Shown here: piece by piece, positions 23,422 through 42,642 of the stretch
Position numbering within the stretch: the stretch's first letter is position 1
How the letters are laid out: each line of letters opens with the position of its first letter
From: Larimichthys crocea
Lineage: Eukaryota > Chordata > Actinopteri > Sciaenidae
Assembly (NCBI RefSeq): GCF_000972845.2
Contig: NC_040032.1
Span: 17,832,871 to 17,896,870, forward strand
Reading direction: 5' to 3'
DNA length: 64,000 bases
Program-made: the position numbers and the translations under genes
Notes under the pieces: model-generated
What the model was told of the DNA's origin: nothing
Seen by the model: only the letters and a program-made list of their open reading frames with translations
Databases searched by the model: none

Positions 23422-25130
23422 GTTTGAAAAAATCAAGTTTTATCCGGATGGACGGTTTGTTTTGTTTGACTGTCCGCGCGGACACGAAGTGACTAACTGG
23501 CGCGAGGCGCTTCTTTGACTTAAACCTCGCGCGCACATAGACAACGCTTACCGGGGGCGGGGCGAAGCATGCGCAGAGATGTTTTATATTACACATCTGA
23601 GAAGATGTCTCACTCTGTTTATTTTTACAGAGTTTTAATTAAAGACGTCTCACTCTGCTTCTCTTTCCAGAGAAGTAGGTTGCTAAGTAGGTCTAGTAGG
23701 TCACATACAAGATATTTGTCTCTTTGTTTTGGAGCATATCAAAATAAAGTAAGTACTATAAGAAATAAATATATGTACTGAGCATCCTTTATTTCCTTAT
23801 CTATTGTCCTTAATATTAGTAATATTCTTTCTTCATTACCTCCCTTTATGTTATATTATTTATTTTAGTCTATTATTAATTTATTTCCTTCTTCCTTACC
23901 ATTCAATAAATTTTCTAATGTGTATTTTTACTTATTTTCTTACTTTATTCAGATGATTTATATATCATTGTTATTATTTATTTTCATTTTATTTAATTTT
24001 ATGTAATTTTATTTTATTTTTTCTCCTCTCTCCCTCATTGGTTTTGGGAGAAGTTGTTTTTTCTGGTTTGTTGTTCTCAGAAAAAAAAAGGCAGGGGAAA
24101 CAGCTGTGCTATAACTCTATACCTTGTATTAATAACTGTGAAATGCTGATCTCCAATAAAAAAATATATATAAATGTATGTACAATATATAAAAGAGCTG
24201 TACAGTTCTATGCAGGAATGTGCAAATATTTACCAGGTAAAAGGTCCAGGTGGGAGGACTACAGGTCCTGAAGAGATGTCAGATTGTAGCCAACAAAGAT
24301 AACAAAGACGGTAAATAATTACATTCAATATTAAAACCTGTGTTAAGGAAATAATTACATATGTACTGTATATACGTTTGTTATCAGTTTAAAATGACAT
24401 TCTCAAGATTTCAAGAGATTTATTGTCATTTGCAAGTACAAACACGTGGCTTATACAGGAATTAAATTCTTATTTTGTCATCTCCCTTTAAACATAACAA
24501 CAATAAGAAAACAAAATACACAACACAATAAGAGTAAAAATAATATATATATTAAATATAGTTTAAAGTACAGTTATGGTATAGTTTTTAGAGCAAATGT
24601 TAAATATTTGGTCTTGATATAAACATGAAAATGACAAACAAATAAAGAAAAAACACACTATTTTTAAACAGGAAGTTAGAGTAAAGAGACGAACTTTTCT
24701 GGACCAATAGGACATGCTGTAGACATCTTGTAGACACATTTTCCCCATGTTTTTATCCCTTTATGATTTATACTATGTTTTTTTTGTACTTCCTGCACTG
24801 AAGACACGGCATTTAAATTCCGTTATGTATTACATAATGACAATATATATATTCTATTTTATTTTAGTATATTTATTTTATTTTGTATTTTTCTTTGTTT
24901 GTATTTTATTATTGACATTATCGTTTCATTATTTACCTGATATTGTAAAAAAAAAAAAATGGACCACAGACAGAATAAATAGGTCTGGATTCACCGTATA
25001 TGGCTGCAACCCGCAAGTAGAACAAAGAGTGCCGAAAAATGCCGAAGAATGCCGAAGTATGCCGAAGTAGAACGCCAAAGATCGTCTTCGCACATGCGCA
25101 GTGCGTGGATCTGGTTCATCGTTGGTGAAG
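23422..25130. other. Divergent intergenic region between dck and pfdn1
   Basis: No coding exon seen. The dck side is GC-rich with CGCGCG motifs (about 23475-23540). The middle is AT-rich. About 24395-24500 resembles the fish repeat tail AAGAGATTTATTGTCATTTG. A run of four 10-bp GCCGAA repeats sits just before pfdn1. The two genes are transcribed away from each other, 1.7 kb apart. Confidence 0.55.
25029..25068. repeat. Four tandem 10-bp ATGCCGAAGN repeats upstream of pfdn1
   Basis: GTGCCGAAAA, ATGCCGAAGA, ATGCCGAAGT and ATGCCGAAGT lie head to tail, ending 62 bp before the pfdn1 start codon. They probably lie in the promoter or 5' UTR. No known factor site is assigned. Confidence 0.7.
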
Positions 25131-27406
25131 ATGGCTGCGCCCATAGACCTCGAGCTGAAGAAGGTAATACGCGTGTTTAAAATGTGTTACCTGGTCTCAC
25201 CTGTCGGTCACGTGCTCTCTCTCGCGGCGGTGAACTAACGGCTCTCTAGTAACGGCGGTTAGCGGTTGCCGTAGCAATCCTGCGATTAACACCGGAGCTA
25301 ACTGTTAGCATGAGGAGCTAACACTGACTGTTCACGTCAAACAGGATTACACAGGTCCCACACCGGGAAACATGCTAAAAATAGAAAAATAAGATAAACA
25401 AAATACTATAATAATATTATAATTGCACAGGAGAATGTTATAGCACAGTGTAGTTTAATTTAAGTAAGATTATGCATGTAAAGAGTGAAATTAAATCAGT
25501 GAAACAGCTGCATGAAGAGTAAGAGTGACAGCTGTGGTGGAGCTGAAGGAGCTGTTTAAAGCCTCCACAGTCTGAAGCAGGAGGTGAGAGGAGTTGTTCA
25601 GGATCATCAGGAACATCCTCCTCTCCCCCACCTCCTCTATGGAGTCCTGCACACTCTCCTCAGTAAGTGAAGACAACTCTGACCCTTCTTGTACAGGACG
25701 TCCATGTTCTCAGACTATTCCAGTTTATTGTTGAGGTGGACACACAGATATTTAGTGTGCGCCCTCTCCATCTCGACATTCAATCCCTGAACGTTCACTG
25801 GTGTGGCTTTCTCAGGAAATCCATCCCCATCTCCTTGGGGATGGTGTTAATGTGAGGGTGGTGACTCCAAACGAAAAGCGAAGTCACTTGCTAAGTGAGG
25901 GAGCATTGCATTGGTGACTCGCTACACAAACGACAAAGCCATTTCCATATTTTCCGATTGTGTCCGTATTTATTTCCAGCGTAACAAAAGAGACAAATCC
26001 AGGCAAAGCAAGGCAAGATGTTCAAAAACTCGGTCTGCAGTTAAATTACGTGGTCAACAAAAAATACGCTCTCCCTACTCACCCCCTCTCCATGCAGCCG
26101 CCGCGGTGAATAGGTGAATATATGCCCATTCATTCAATCACTGCTCCTCAACCACAACCCCCGTGACATGCATGAAAGGTGTCAAACCGACAGCTGAGAC
26201 CAACACAAACATAAACATCAACATCCCAGCATGTGGCACCTACAGTGACGGTGGTTGATGACCACCCCGTACTCTGGTCCAAAGATGGCTGTAGCATCAT
26301 AACTTGTGGAGGTGACAACTCTCAGTGCCTGAAGTCTGACGTGTACAGGCTGAAGAGAAAAGGAGAGAGCTCTGTACCCCTCGTGCCAATCACCACATCA
26401 AACTTGCAGTCATGAAGCCTGTAGTCTACTGTAGTCTGTTGGTGAGGTAGTTAATAGTCCATGCAGACAGATGGCGGTCTACTCAATTGCAATTATTATC
26501 TTTGCTCATTACACTCTGATTGTCTCCATCGATACAGACTCTGCAGCTGAGACTTTTAGAACTCACTCCACCTTAAGACTTAGCATGTTACACACCTGTT
26601 CAACATGCTTGACAGCGCACTTGTCGGATGTCATGGTCTGCAGGTAAAAACAGTCACATGATGGTGAGGACACCTGAAGACAAAACATGGTTGTTAGTGA
26701 ATTGTAAGATTAAACATCTGTGCCTTTATTTTTTTTCTTAATGATAAAGAATGTACCTTTTTCACTACGTACCTGTCTGTCTCTCCGTACCTGTCTCTTT
26801 TGTTAAGACAGACTTTCAGGTGTTTTTCATCAGAGTGTTACCTCTCTCCTGTAGGCGTTCACGGAGCTGCAGGTGAAGATGATCGACACGCAGCAGAAGG
26901 TGAAGTTGGCTGACCTACAGATCGATCAGCTGACCCGAGTCCAGAAACACGCTAAGCTAACCCACACTGAGATCACCACACTGCCCGACAACACGCGACT
27001 GTACGAGGGAGTTGGACGCATGTGAGTCTCCATGACAACCAGGATCATTGTTTACCTGCACGGGTTAATATATTTAAACTACAGACGGGTGTGTCATCAT
27101 CACTCAGGGGTGTGTGTGTGTGTGTTTGTGTTTCAGGTTCATCCTTCAATCCAAGGAGGAAATCAACAATCAGCTGATGGACAAACAGAAAACAGCTGAC
27201 GAAAAAATTAAAGAACTCGAGGTACAAATACACACCGTTATACACAATAAAACACGTGATTCACCTGCGGTTTGTGTGTGCAGGTGTGTCAGTGGTCTGA
27301 CTGTATGTCCTGTGATTTCCAGCAGAAGAAATTGTACCTTGAACGCAGCGTCAAAGAAGCAGAAGACAACATCAGAGAGATGCTGCTGTCCAGAAGAGCA
27401 CAGTGA
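25131..27406 (+). CDS. pfdn1: Prefoldin subunit 1
   Basis: Beta-type subunit of the hexameric prefoldin co-chaperone, which hands nascent actin and tubulin to the CCT chaperonin. Exons: 25131-25163, 26855-27021, 27137-27221, 27323-27406; 369 nt, 122 aa, the family's usual length. Seen: MAAPIDLELKKAFTELQ start, long N- and C-terminal coiled-coil helices, the conserved YEGVGRMFILQSKE segment of the beta-hairpin core, KIKELEQKK and the REMLLSRRAQ end. The only plus-strand gene in the window. Intron 1 (1.7 kb) carries a retroelement remnant on the minus strand. An AATAAA at 27654-27659 is 248 bp past the stop. It faces ttc1 tail to tail. Confidence 0.96.
25490..25860 (-). pseudogene. Rex1-like LINE ORF2 C-terminal remnant in pfdn1 intron 1
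   Basis: Minus-strand translation in more than one frame gives YLCVHLNNKLE, DVLYKKGQSCLHLLRRV, SIEEVGERRM and SSFSSTTA, matching the C-terminal part of Rex1/Babar-type reverse transcriptases (YLGVHLNNKLDW... and ...VEEVGERRM...). In-frame stops and a deletion between the two blocks show it is dead. Repeat-like sequence at about 26240-26460 may belong to the same or another element. Confidence 0.65.
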
Positions 27407-27653
27407 TAAACCATCAACCATCAATAACACATTATTAGTAACACACTTATACACTCATCGATCATCTGTAATCAAATATTATGAAGACATACACACACAC
27501 ACATTCATGTCAATAGCTGTGTTTGTTAGTTGTTCAGTTTTGTTAAAATGTTGAACCTTCTGTTTCCCGTCTGAATTCTTTGCGTTGAATTTGATGCCTA
27601 AACAAACTAGTCAGCCAATAATCATCAATCATGAGAGCATCATTAAATGAAAG

Positions 27654-27659
27654 AATAAA
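27654..27659 (+). terminator. Polyadenylation signal AATAAA, pfdn1
   Basis: Canonical AATAAA 248 bp downstream of the pfdn1 stop codon, in AT-rich sequence. Use inferred. Confidence 0.5.
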
Positions 27660-28439
27660 ATATGAATCGTTGTGATTTGTTATTTAAATAAGTGTTCACG
27701 GCGGAATAATTTTAAACATTAAGAACAGATTTTCATTTTTTAACTTTTATGATAAAAATTATTCATGATTTCACTAACAGAGACCACGCGTTTATGGATA
27801 AAAGTTATCTGAAAACTGAGTAAAAGAGGAAGTGAACAGATAAGGTGTGCTCAAGTACTTGAGATGCTGAAATGGGACATGTTCAAGGCGTGGTTTTTGT
27901 TCCTGAACCTGGTTATAAAGCTTTTATCAGATAATAATAAACTAATAATAACTGAAGGCCAGCTCAGTCTTCTACGATGTATCTGCAGCATAAACGTCGA
28001 CATTGTTCACTGCTTTTCTAAATAAAGGCTATTTTCTATGTTTGTAGTACAACCAATCGATCTCGCAGTGAGTCAAAAATCATCTGATGCAGACTTTAAT
28101 GGGTGTTTTTTTACACCACAAACTCTGGTCAGTCGCTCTGTGATCCCGCTGACAAACAAACAGATTACTTCTGTTAAAAAGACACATTGGTTTATCTGTG
28201 TTTTAGCTTTCCAGCTGCACATCAATTTGTTTGATCTGAAGGTAAACAAGTGACATAACCTGCGCTGGCAACAGGAAATAGAGCAACACTTTCTTTTTTG
28301 ACTCATCTGAGCATAAAGATCCACAAAGCTGGAGATCCAAGGTTTTCATCTGTTATATCTGAAACCTAAAAACAACTTGTGATGATTAATTAGAACATAT
28401 TGATTATAAATGATAAATGCACTGTTCCTCTTCCAGGTT

Positions 28440-28715
28440 CCGAGTTCAAACCTCTGCCTTTCTGTGTGGAGTTTGCATGTTCTCCCTGTGTCTGCGTGGG
28501 TTTTCTCCGTGTACTCCGGCTTCCTCCCACAGTCCAAACACATAAACTTAAGTGGCTAATTGGTGACTCTAAATTGACAGTAGGTGTGAATGTGAGAGTG
28601 AATGGTTGTCTGTATCTATGTGCCCTGGGATGAACTGGTAATTTGTTGTTACCCTGCCTCCAGCCCCACTGTGATCCTGATGAGGATAAGCGGTTACAGA
28701 TAATGGATGGATTAT
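28440..28715 (+). mobile_element. RTE-type LINE/SINE 3' tail
   Basis: Contains the widespread teleost signature: GTTTTCTCCGTGTACTCCGG, then CTTCCTCCCACAGTCCAAAC, TAATTGGTGACTCTAAATTG, GTGAATGGTTGTCTGTAT and GATAAGCGGTTACAGATAAT, ending in GGATGGAT. I recall this as the 3' end of RTE-class retroposons in fish; the exact family is uncertain. Confidence 0.6.
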
Positions 28716-29006
28716 AATATATTATAAATAACAATAAAAAAAACACAATCTGAAATAACCTGTTTGTAAAATAATCTGATAAAAGTTAAATTCAGAAAAA
28801 GTAAATTATTTTTGAGATGAAACATCAACTTTTGTTTATGTGTTTTTATCATCATCATGTGATTCCCACATCCTGTAAGAACGATGTCGGTACATTTCCA
28901 GTGATCTGATTGGTACCTTGAAATTGCAGCACAGGTTACCATGGGTACCGGTAAAAGCTTCACAAAAGGACAACAACACCACAGACAGGAAACAAATTGG
29001 TCAGCT

Positions 29007-29012
29007 TTTATT
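29007..29012 (-). terminator. Polyadenylation signal AATAAA, ttc1
   Basis: TTTATT on the plus strand, so AATAAA on the gene strand, about 70 bp past the ttc1 stop codon. Use inferred. Confidence 0.55.
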
Positions 29013-29082
29013 CTCCTTTGAATACACACAGGTTGATCTACATGTTACTGTACTGTGATGTTATGACTGTACGGCTGTGATG

Positions 29083-31244
29083 TCATCTGTTGTTGTTGTT
29101 TGGGTTCTGGACGAAGTTGATGGAGTAGGAGCCGGTGTTTGCATCCTGGTTCACTTGGAAGTTGCTGGTGGAAAGTCCGAAAGGTCTCAGGAAAACGTTT
29201 CCCAGATCCTTTAGTTTACCTGAAGCAGGTAAGGTCGAAGGTCAGAGACGTGTTACAGATAATCACATAAACAACAACAGGAGCTAAAAACAGTGTTTAA
29301 CTTTAATTTGAAATAATAGGTGTGCTTTATTTTGAAAATACAGGAACAAATCAGAGAAATAAATGTATCGTTGATTATTGAACTTTAACATGAATAAACA
29401 AGTGTACTGTTGCTGTAAGGTGGTGTGTTCAGGTGCAGTACGTACTCATCATCTCCTCCTTCAACTTCTCATTTCTTTCGTGAATCTGCTGAGGCAGCCT
29501 CTGAGAGAGAGACAGGTACAAAGAGAGACAAAGTTACAGTCAGTTTGTATTAATGTGTAATTACAATGTGTCATTAAAGTTCATATTAATGACTCTCGTT
29601 GTTTTATTTTTGCGGATGTAAACAGGAAGTTGTTAAAGCATAAACAGATACTAGTCCAAACCTAGTCATGAACACTGCAGCCTTTCCGGCTACACTAATG
29701 GGCTTGTATGGTTCAGGTCTGTCCTAGCGGTCAGTGAACTCACCATGCAGGCCTGTCTGGCACTGGTCAGGTTTGGGTCTAGTTCCAGGACCTTCTTGTA
29801 GTCCTCCAGAGCCTCGTCCAGCTTATCCGTCTGCTCGTAAAGCTCTGCCCTTCTTAGCAGCGCTCGCACGTAGTCTGGATTCAGCTCTATCGCTGTGGCA
29901 ACCAAACAACCAATCACATTAACTTTACACGGGTCAACCGGTGACATCTGCTGCTGTACAGGTACGGAATGATGTCATCACTCACCTCTAGTGCAGTCTG
30001 TGATCGCCTGATCCTTCATATCCTGACAGAGACACACACATTGTTACTGTTAGCATGTCATAAGCATGTTGTCATGTCATGGTCAATCTTGACCATAGCA
30101 TATTGTTAGCTTCAGTATTAGCATGTTGCTATGTTAGTGGTCTTGTTACCAGGTGCAGTCTTGCAGCAGCTCTGTTTGAGAACAGCACGGCTCTCTCTTT
30201 GCTGAAACAAACTGGACATAAAACCAACGCCTCCTTGTAGCTTCGCTCCGCCTCCAACCAGTCTGCAGAAAGATGTGGTCAATACTGGCCTATACCGGTC
30301 ATATTGGTTTATACTGCACATACTGTGATGATGATGTCACTCACCTCCAGCTTTAAACAGTTTGTTGCCTTGTTCTTTCAGAGTTAAACTTTGCTGTTTT
30401 CGGCTCTGAAAGGGAGAAAATAAAGTGCAGGTTTTAATGTCTCCGATTTACAGCATCACATCTGGCACACCTCCATGCCTCTTTTTACACCTAAAAGTAA
30501 AAGGTGCCTGAGAGCACCACGCCACAGTGAGATCTGGTTTGTAAATGTTCTGGTCTGGTGTGGTTTATAAAAACATGTAGTAAAAAGCTACACTACAACA
30601 CATCTACAACACCATTTTGCCAGCTATTGACATTTCACAACTAATGATCAAGAGGTAAACATGTAAACAGCTGAAGGTGTTACCTCCTTCTCCTCCTCTG
30701 TCAGCTCCTTTTCCACCTCTCTCAGGTAGTCATCATCAAACTCGACCTCCTGACTCTTCTCCTCCTTAAATTCTGAATCATCCTGCAGGCTGTCACCTTG
30801 CGCCCCCTCCTGCGGGCTGTCACCTTGTGCCCCCTCCTGCTGACTATCGTCTTGCACATCTTCTTGCAGCCTGTCACTTTGGACCTCATCCTGCAGCCTG
30901 TCGTCCTGCTTCACTTCCTGCATCCTGTCACCCTGCTTCTCCTCCTGTGGCTTGTCACCCTGCGCCTCCTCCTGTCCTCCTCCCTCACTATCTGTGACGT
31001 CTTTGCTATCAGTCAATTTGTTCATTTTAACGTGAAAGTCCTCTGACACGCTTTTATCCTGTCGGCTCTCTTCATCCTCTTTCTTCTCCTTCATCCCTCT
31101 TCTCTCTGAAGGTTCCACGGTCTTCTCACAGTCATAGAAGGTCTCCTCACAGTCATAGAAGTTCTCCTCCTCCTCCTGTTGCTCCTGTTCTCTCGGTTTT
31201 CCAGCTTCTTGGCTGCATCTCTCCTCACCTCCTTGGCTGCTCAT
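29083..31244 (-). CDS. ttc1: Tetratricopeptide repeat protein 1
   Basis: TPR co-chaperone adaptor; human TTC1 binds Hsp90/Hsp70 C-termini and Ras or G-alpha proteins (family knowledge). Coding exons: 31244-30684, 30405-30345, 30262-30150, 30022-29986, 29892-29744, 29500-29446, 29219-29083; 1113 nt, 370 aa. Three TPRs at about residues 190-300 include [36 protein letters not shown] and [20 protein letters not shown]. The C-terminus has [19 protein letters not shown] and ends [10 protein letters not shown], as in TTC1. The 187-residue N-terminal exon is acidic and contains seven 9-residue repeats, making the protein longer than human (292 aa). The start is placed at MSSQGGEE because an acceptor-like CACAG lies ten bases upstream. 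A non-coding exon with a donor at 32870 is likely. Confidence 0.94.
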
Positions 31245-33067
31245 GTTAGAGCTCTGTGACACAAAATAAAATTAAAAACCCACAAATCAAATTAAATTTA
31301 AAACATGACACTCTGGCTCTGAACCAGCTACCTCTACCTCTGTGCATGTAGATGTGCTCTGATTGGTCACACGTCACGACTAACAGCCTATCAGCACTGA
31401 GAAAGCTGCTCGCCCACCAGAGCTAATAAAGCACTGTCATGATGGGTGGAAACAAAAATGAATAGATCAAATAAAAGTGGAGTGATACATTGTTACCGCA
31501 TTTATAATTGTGATTTCATTCGTGTATAATCACCAGAAAATCTGAATAATTATGTTTTATATTATTAACATTTTATTGTCCACTATTACTGTTTCTACAG
31601 TAGCCCAGAATGGACAAACTAAACTAGCTCTAGATAGATTTCACCATAGTTTCTCCATCAGCTAGAGAGAAGAGGGTGACACGAGGGGTCTGTAATCAGT
31701 AATCTGCACCTAAAAGTAACAACACAAGTATCAAATAAATGTAGAGGAGTAAAAAGTTGCAGAAAATAGAAACACTTAAGTACAAGTACCTCAAACTTGT
31801 ACTGTAAAGTACTTATTCCACCTCTGACACTTTTTACTGCAAATGTTTTACCCAAAAATTGATAGCTCTGCTTTCTCTGTCTGTCATTTTAGACAGACAA
31901 GTTCAAATTAAGTGCCAATAACTGCTAAAATGGCCGCTGCTGGGCTTGTGCCTGCCGGGCCTTAATCAGCAGAGCAGTTACTGCACCTGTTAAAATGTCA
32001 GTTGGAAATGCTGACAGAGAGAGAGAGAAAATGCTGAGACCATCCCTTGAACAGGAAGGATCTCTGGCCAAACCGTATTTCCAATCATTGAACCGGCTTA
32101 ACTTTAAGCATCCTGAGCCCTTCCTGAACGTCTACATAGTTGTTTTGTGTCGATAAAGTGAAGAAATGTGCCCTTTACAGCAATTCAAAGAAACGTTATT
32201 CCTGCTTTCCTCCAGAAAATTTCCCGCCTTTTTAACATGGCAGTCTATGAGGCTGCGGATGGGTGTTGCTGCCGCATCTTTGCGTCTCCCACAAAAACTA
32301 TAAGGCTGACAGCTTTAGCAGGCGAATGCGAGTGAGACGACAAATTTTCCTACGTTTCTATGTATAAATCGTGTCTGTAATCGTGGCATTTGAGGCCACA
32401 TTAGTCGAATACGTTTATTTTTTTCACTGCCATAGCTATCACTAACTAGAGTGAGAAGCAGAGAAAAAAAATCAGTGAAAAAATAAAACGTGTTCAACTA
32501 CCGTGCATGTTAACATGCTAATGCTAATTAACATTAACCACTAAGAATTAAAGACTGGCTCGTCACTTTCAAAATTTCTGCAGGAATTTTCTATTTCTGT
32601 ATGCAAGCAACATGTCTGACCTCTTTCACTTTCATTTTTTCTTTTTATATAGAGCTCCCTGAGTCTGTAATTATTATTATTGTGCAGTTTAAAAGCAGCC
32701 CCTATTCAGACAGAAACAGTCTAAACGTAGCTTAAATACAGTTCAGATCAGCAGGTTGAGTTTCTGTTATTTCACTGAGATAAAATCAGACTGAGTGTCT
32801 GGTGCTGAAAGAGGAAACAAACTCTGTGTTTTTAGTCCCCGCTGTTTGAAAAAAAAACAAGGTTTTTACCTCCTCTGCGTCAGATCTAGAAGCTCCCAGC
32901 TGTGATGTTAAATAAGCAGGTTTCCAAACAGACTTCTAAGTTGATCTGTGTCTTTATATTGACACTTAAACCTGCTATGACAACGCTCATAAACAGACAA
33001 CTGCGAACACAGACCGACAGTCAACACCGGATATGTTGTCAACCGCCTGACACGTCACAGGTCGCCG

Positions 33068-33075
33068 TGACGTCA
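33068..33075. promoter_or_regulatory. CRE palindrome TGACGTCA in the likely ttc1 promoter
   Basis: A perfect TGACGTCA, with a second CGTCA half-site about 15-20 bp away (ACACGTCACAGG), about 200 bp upstream of the inferred non-coding exon donor at 32870. CREB/ATF binding is typical of such sites in TATA-less promoters. The transcription start is not determined. Confidence 0.45.
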
Positions 33076-33369
33076 TCCGCGTGATGACTCGCTTACAATT
33101 AAAATGATAAAAACATTATTTATTTTTTTAAACAGCTGATTTATAATCGTACCTGCTAACACCGGCTAGCCAGCCGAGGATTCACTTCCAGGACACTGAC
33201 CCCGTCTCTTTCTCTTCTTCTTTGGAGCTTTACCGCAGTTGGCAGCACTTACTGCCCTCTTCTGGACTTTACTTCTTTACTACTTCCTTTTTTTTTTTAA
33301 ACAAAAATCTTTTTTATCAACCCTGTTAAAACAAGATATCTCATAATGATTTTCCTCCCTTCTCCAGAT

Positions 33370-33700
33370 TTCCCACATTCTATTATACTCTTGAAACTAT
33401 TCTCACTGTTCCTGCCATTATCTCTTCCCTTTCATATCCATGACAAGCAACAATCACATGCTCCACTGTCTCTCTCCCCCCACAGCTACACCGACCAGTT
33501 GGATGTTTCCCTAATATACTCAGTGTGTTATTCAGTTTACTGTGCCCTATTCTTAATCTGCTCATGGTCACCTGCTCTGCTCTGCGACCTCCACAACACC
33601 CCACCTCTCCTACTACACCTTGTAATTTATGTCTCCTTTTTTCCTGGTTCTTCCCGGTTCCATTGATAAGTTTACTTTCATTTCCACCTCCTCTTTCTTT
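33370..33700 (-). pseudogene. LINE ORF2 C-terminal remnant (RNase H-containing clade)
   Basis: Minus-strand translation contains EQVTMSRLRIGHSKLNNTL, then HPTGRCSCGGRETVEHVIVA with the Cys/His pattern of the C-terminal zinc-binding region found in I/R1/jockey-group LINEs (SRLR.GH...C..C...E...H....C). The frame is open for about 73 codons but the element is truncated both sides. The clade is uncertain. Confidence 0.6.
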
Positions 33701-35424
33701 ACTGCCTCCTTAGCATTTTTCTTTTCTCATGTTTCCAGGTCTATTAGCCTTCATCAGCGATAAAACTTTTTTTTTTTAAGGAGGAGCCAGATTTGACAAT
33801 GTGAAGATGCCCGGGGGCCAATACTAACATTTTAAAAAACAAACAAAAAAAAAAACAAAAAAATAAAAGTTACATACAAATTGAAAAATGACAATGTAAG
33901 CCAATTGTTATGGGTTTTTTTTTAAAAAGAACAACACTTGAGTAAGGAAGACTTGATTCAAAGTATCAAAGTTTAAGTTGATTTTATTATACTGTACAAG
34001 AAGGAGCGTTTAACAGTGTAACACACAAAAAGGGTTACAGAGAAAAGGCTCCCTGAGGAGCTCTAACAGTTGGTTCTTATACATTTTTTTTAAATGGGCT
34101 GTCTCTGACACATGCCCACTGATACAGAATATCATAACGTCCTTTCTTGGTTTTCTGCACAGTAATGAGCATTATGATTCATATCCAAATGATACTTCTC
34201 TAGCCTGTCTCTCCTGTCCTTGTACTACTGATTTATAATTATCTCTCCCTGCCAGCCTCAGTAAATCACAGGCAATATAAGGGAAGTGCACGACACATGG
34301 AAAAGACAGGATACACACACACTATATGCATTAAAACATCTGAACCCCAGTATAATCCTAATTTTCATAACACCAATCAGGCGTGAACAAATCTAAAAAC
34401 CACTTCTTCCTTTCCTTCACAGCTGAAGTCAGATAACAAAGAACAAATTGTATGGAACATTAAATAAAATTTACATGAACTTGATACAAATCTTAACCTC
34501 ATGTTCATTTTAAACATGACTTATTATGAGTAATGCAAAGTATGTTAACCTATACGTTTAAAACATGTAACTCTTGCTCTTGTCTTTAACAAAATAATTA
34601 TAATTAGAAAGTAATATTTTGTTGTCAGGGCCATTTCCAGGTGTTTGGGGGCCCTAAGATGCTATTTAGGGGCCACTATATTCTCAAACTCTGAGGGAGA
34701 GATTTTAAACCTTTTCGGATTATCTGTGGTGATGCAACAATCTGTTACATTTTAAGAGGAAAACAGGCTTCAGTTCATTGATAAATGCAACAGATACAGC
34801 ACGTTCCTGAAAAATGTTTTTATGGTAAACTTGGAAAACAAGGTGACATAACATAAAAATGTAATGAAGATTATAACTTATTTAACTGGGTTGAGTCAGA
34901 ACAACAAAAGTCACTTCATCTGGAAGTGAAAAATAGAACTGTGAAGGACAAAAAATAAATTTAGCATAAACAATTGATTGTGGAAATAATTAAATATTGA
35001 ATTCAATGAATATTAAATTTTAATCTTCTGTTAGGATACAACAGTTAAATTCAACTCCTATAATATTTTTAGGAGACATGTTTCTGTAATGTCATCCTAA
35101 ATAATCGAGATAAGACACAGACAGATGCAATTTCTGCAAAATATAATAATATCTGATTTTTATTTTATTTTTTTCCCTTGCATTTTTGTTTTTTATGTAA
35201 AAAAAATTGGATAAAAGAAAAGTTTGGGGTAAAAAGAAAAGTTTTCAATCAAATACTTACTTTTTTAAAATTTCTTATTTACAGTTGATGAAACATCACC
35301 TCCTCAATTATTATTACTGACAGAAATAAAACAGTAAAATACCAAAGTGATCTTTAAAATGAATTCAGTAAAAACAGTTCATTGTTTATTAGGAGAATCT
35401 TCTTCATAAATTATAATGACTTTA

Positions 35425-35436
35425 ATTTATTTATTT
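35425..35436 (-). terminator. Polyadenylation signals AATAAA, tmprss15
   Basis: Overlapping TTTATT copies on the plus strand (35426-35431, 35430-35435) give AATAAA on the gene strand about 25-30 bp past the tmprss15 stop codon. Use inferred. Confidence 0.5.
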
Positions 35437-35458
35437 CATATATGAATAGTAAAAAAAC

Positions 35459-42276
<6,818 letters not shown>

Positions 42277-42581
42277 ACTATATGCAACACGTAATCAGTG
42301 AGTATATCAAACAGTACATCAAACAGCACTTTACATGACCTTCATATTAACTTGCAAAGATTCTCTGTGGCTATATGACTGTTGTTTAAAATACTATAAA
42401 ACATAATCTGCTATTAATTTATAAAATTTATATTGAAAGGTAACTGATTCCAAGAAATGGACTTACCTGTTTGAGATCACTTCAGACTTCAAATAAGCTG
42501 TTCTCTCTCTTCTGTTTTTACTTGTGAACTTTCCACACTGACTGCTTCTCTTTTCTGACTCTTATTTGGATCTGTGATCAG

Positions 42582-42642
42582 CTTTTATTGAGCTCAAAAT
42601 GATTGATTCATCCATTATCAATCCGGCAGCAGTTAATCAATA
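42582..42642 (-). promoter_or_regulatory. Candidate tmprss15 promoter (TATA-like box, HNF1-like site, 5' UTR exon)
   Basis: On the gene strand AATAAAAG (42589-42582) is TATA-like, and about 115 bp below it a strong donor CAAACAG/GTAAGT at 42467 would end a non-coding first exon. That would splice to the TATATAG just before the ATG exon. At 42632-42642 GTTAATCAATA resembles an HNF1 half-site extended toward GTTAATNATTAAC, which suits an intestinal gene. All inferred. Confidence 0.4.

Larger units (their letters stand above)
27407..29082. other. Convergent intergenic region pfdn1/ttc1
   Basis: Holds the 3' ends of two converging genes. It is otherwise non-coding, except for an RTE-type repeat tail at about 28440-28715. 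No gene recognised. Confidence 0.6.
31245..35458. other. ttc1 5' region and repeat-rich intergenic stretch
   Basis: 31.25-33.2 kb is the inferred ttc1 first intron, 5' exon and promoter. It includes a common teleost repeat at about 31700-31820 (CACTTAAGTACAAGTACCTC). 33.2-33.75 kb holds a LINE C-terminal remnant. 33.8-35.4 kb is AT-rich, with fragments such as GGGGGCCAATACTAAC and TTTGGGGGCCCTAAGATG that look like dispersed-repeat pieces. No further gene seen. Confidence 0.55.

Noticed and set aside
24747..25070. Plus-strand open frame rich in Phe and Tyr
   Set aside because: AT-rich sequence with T-runs; no splice or homology support.
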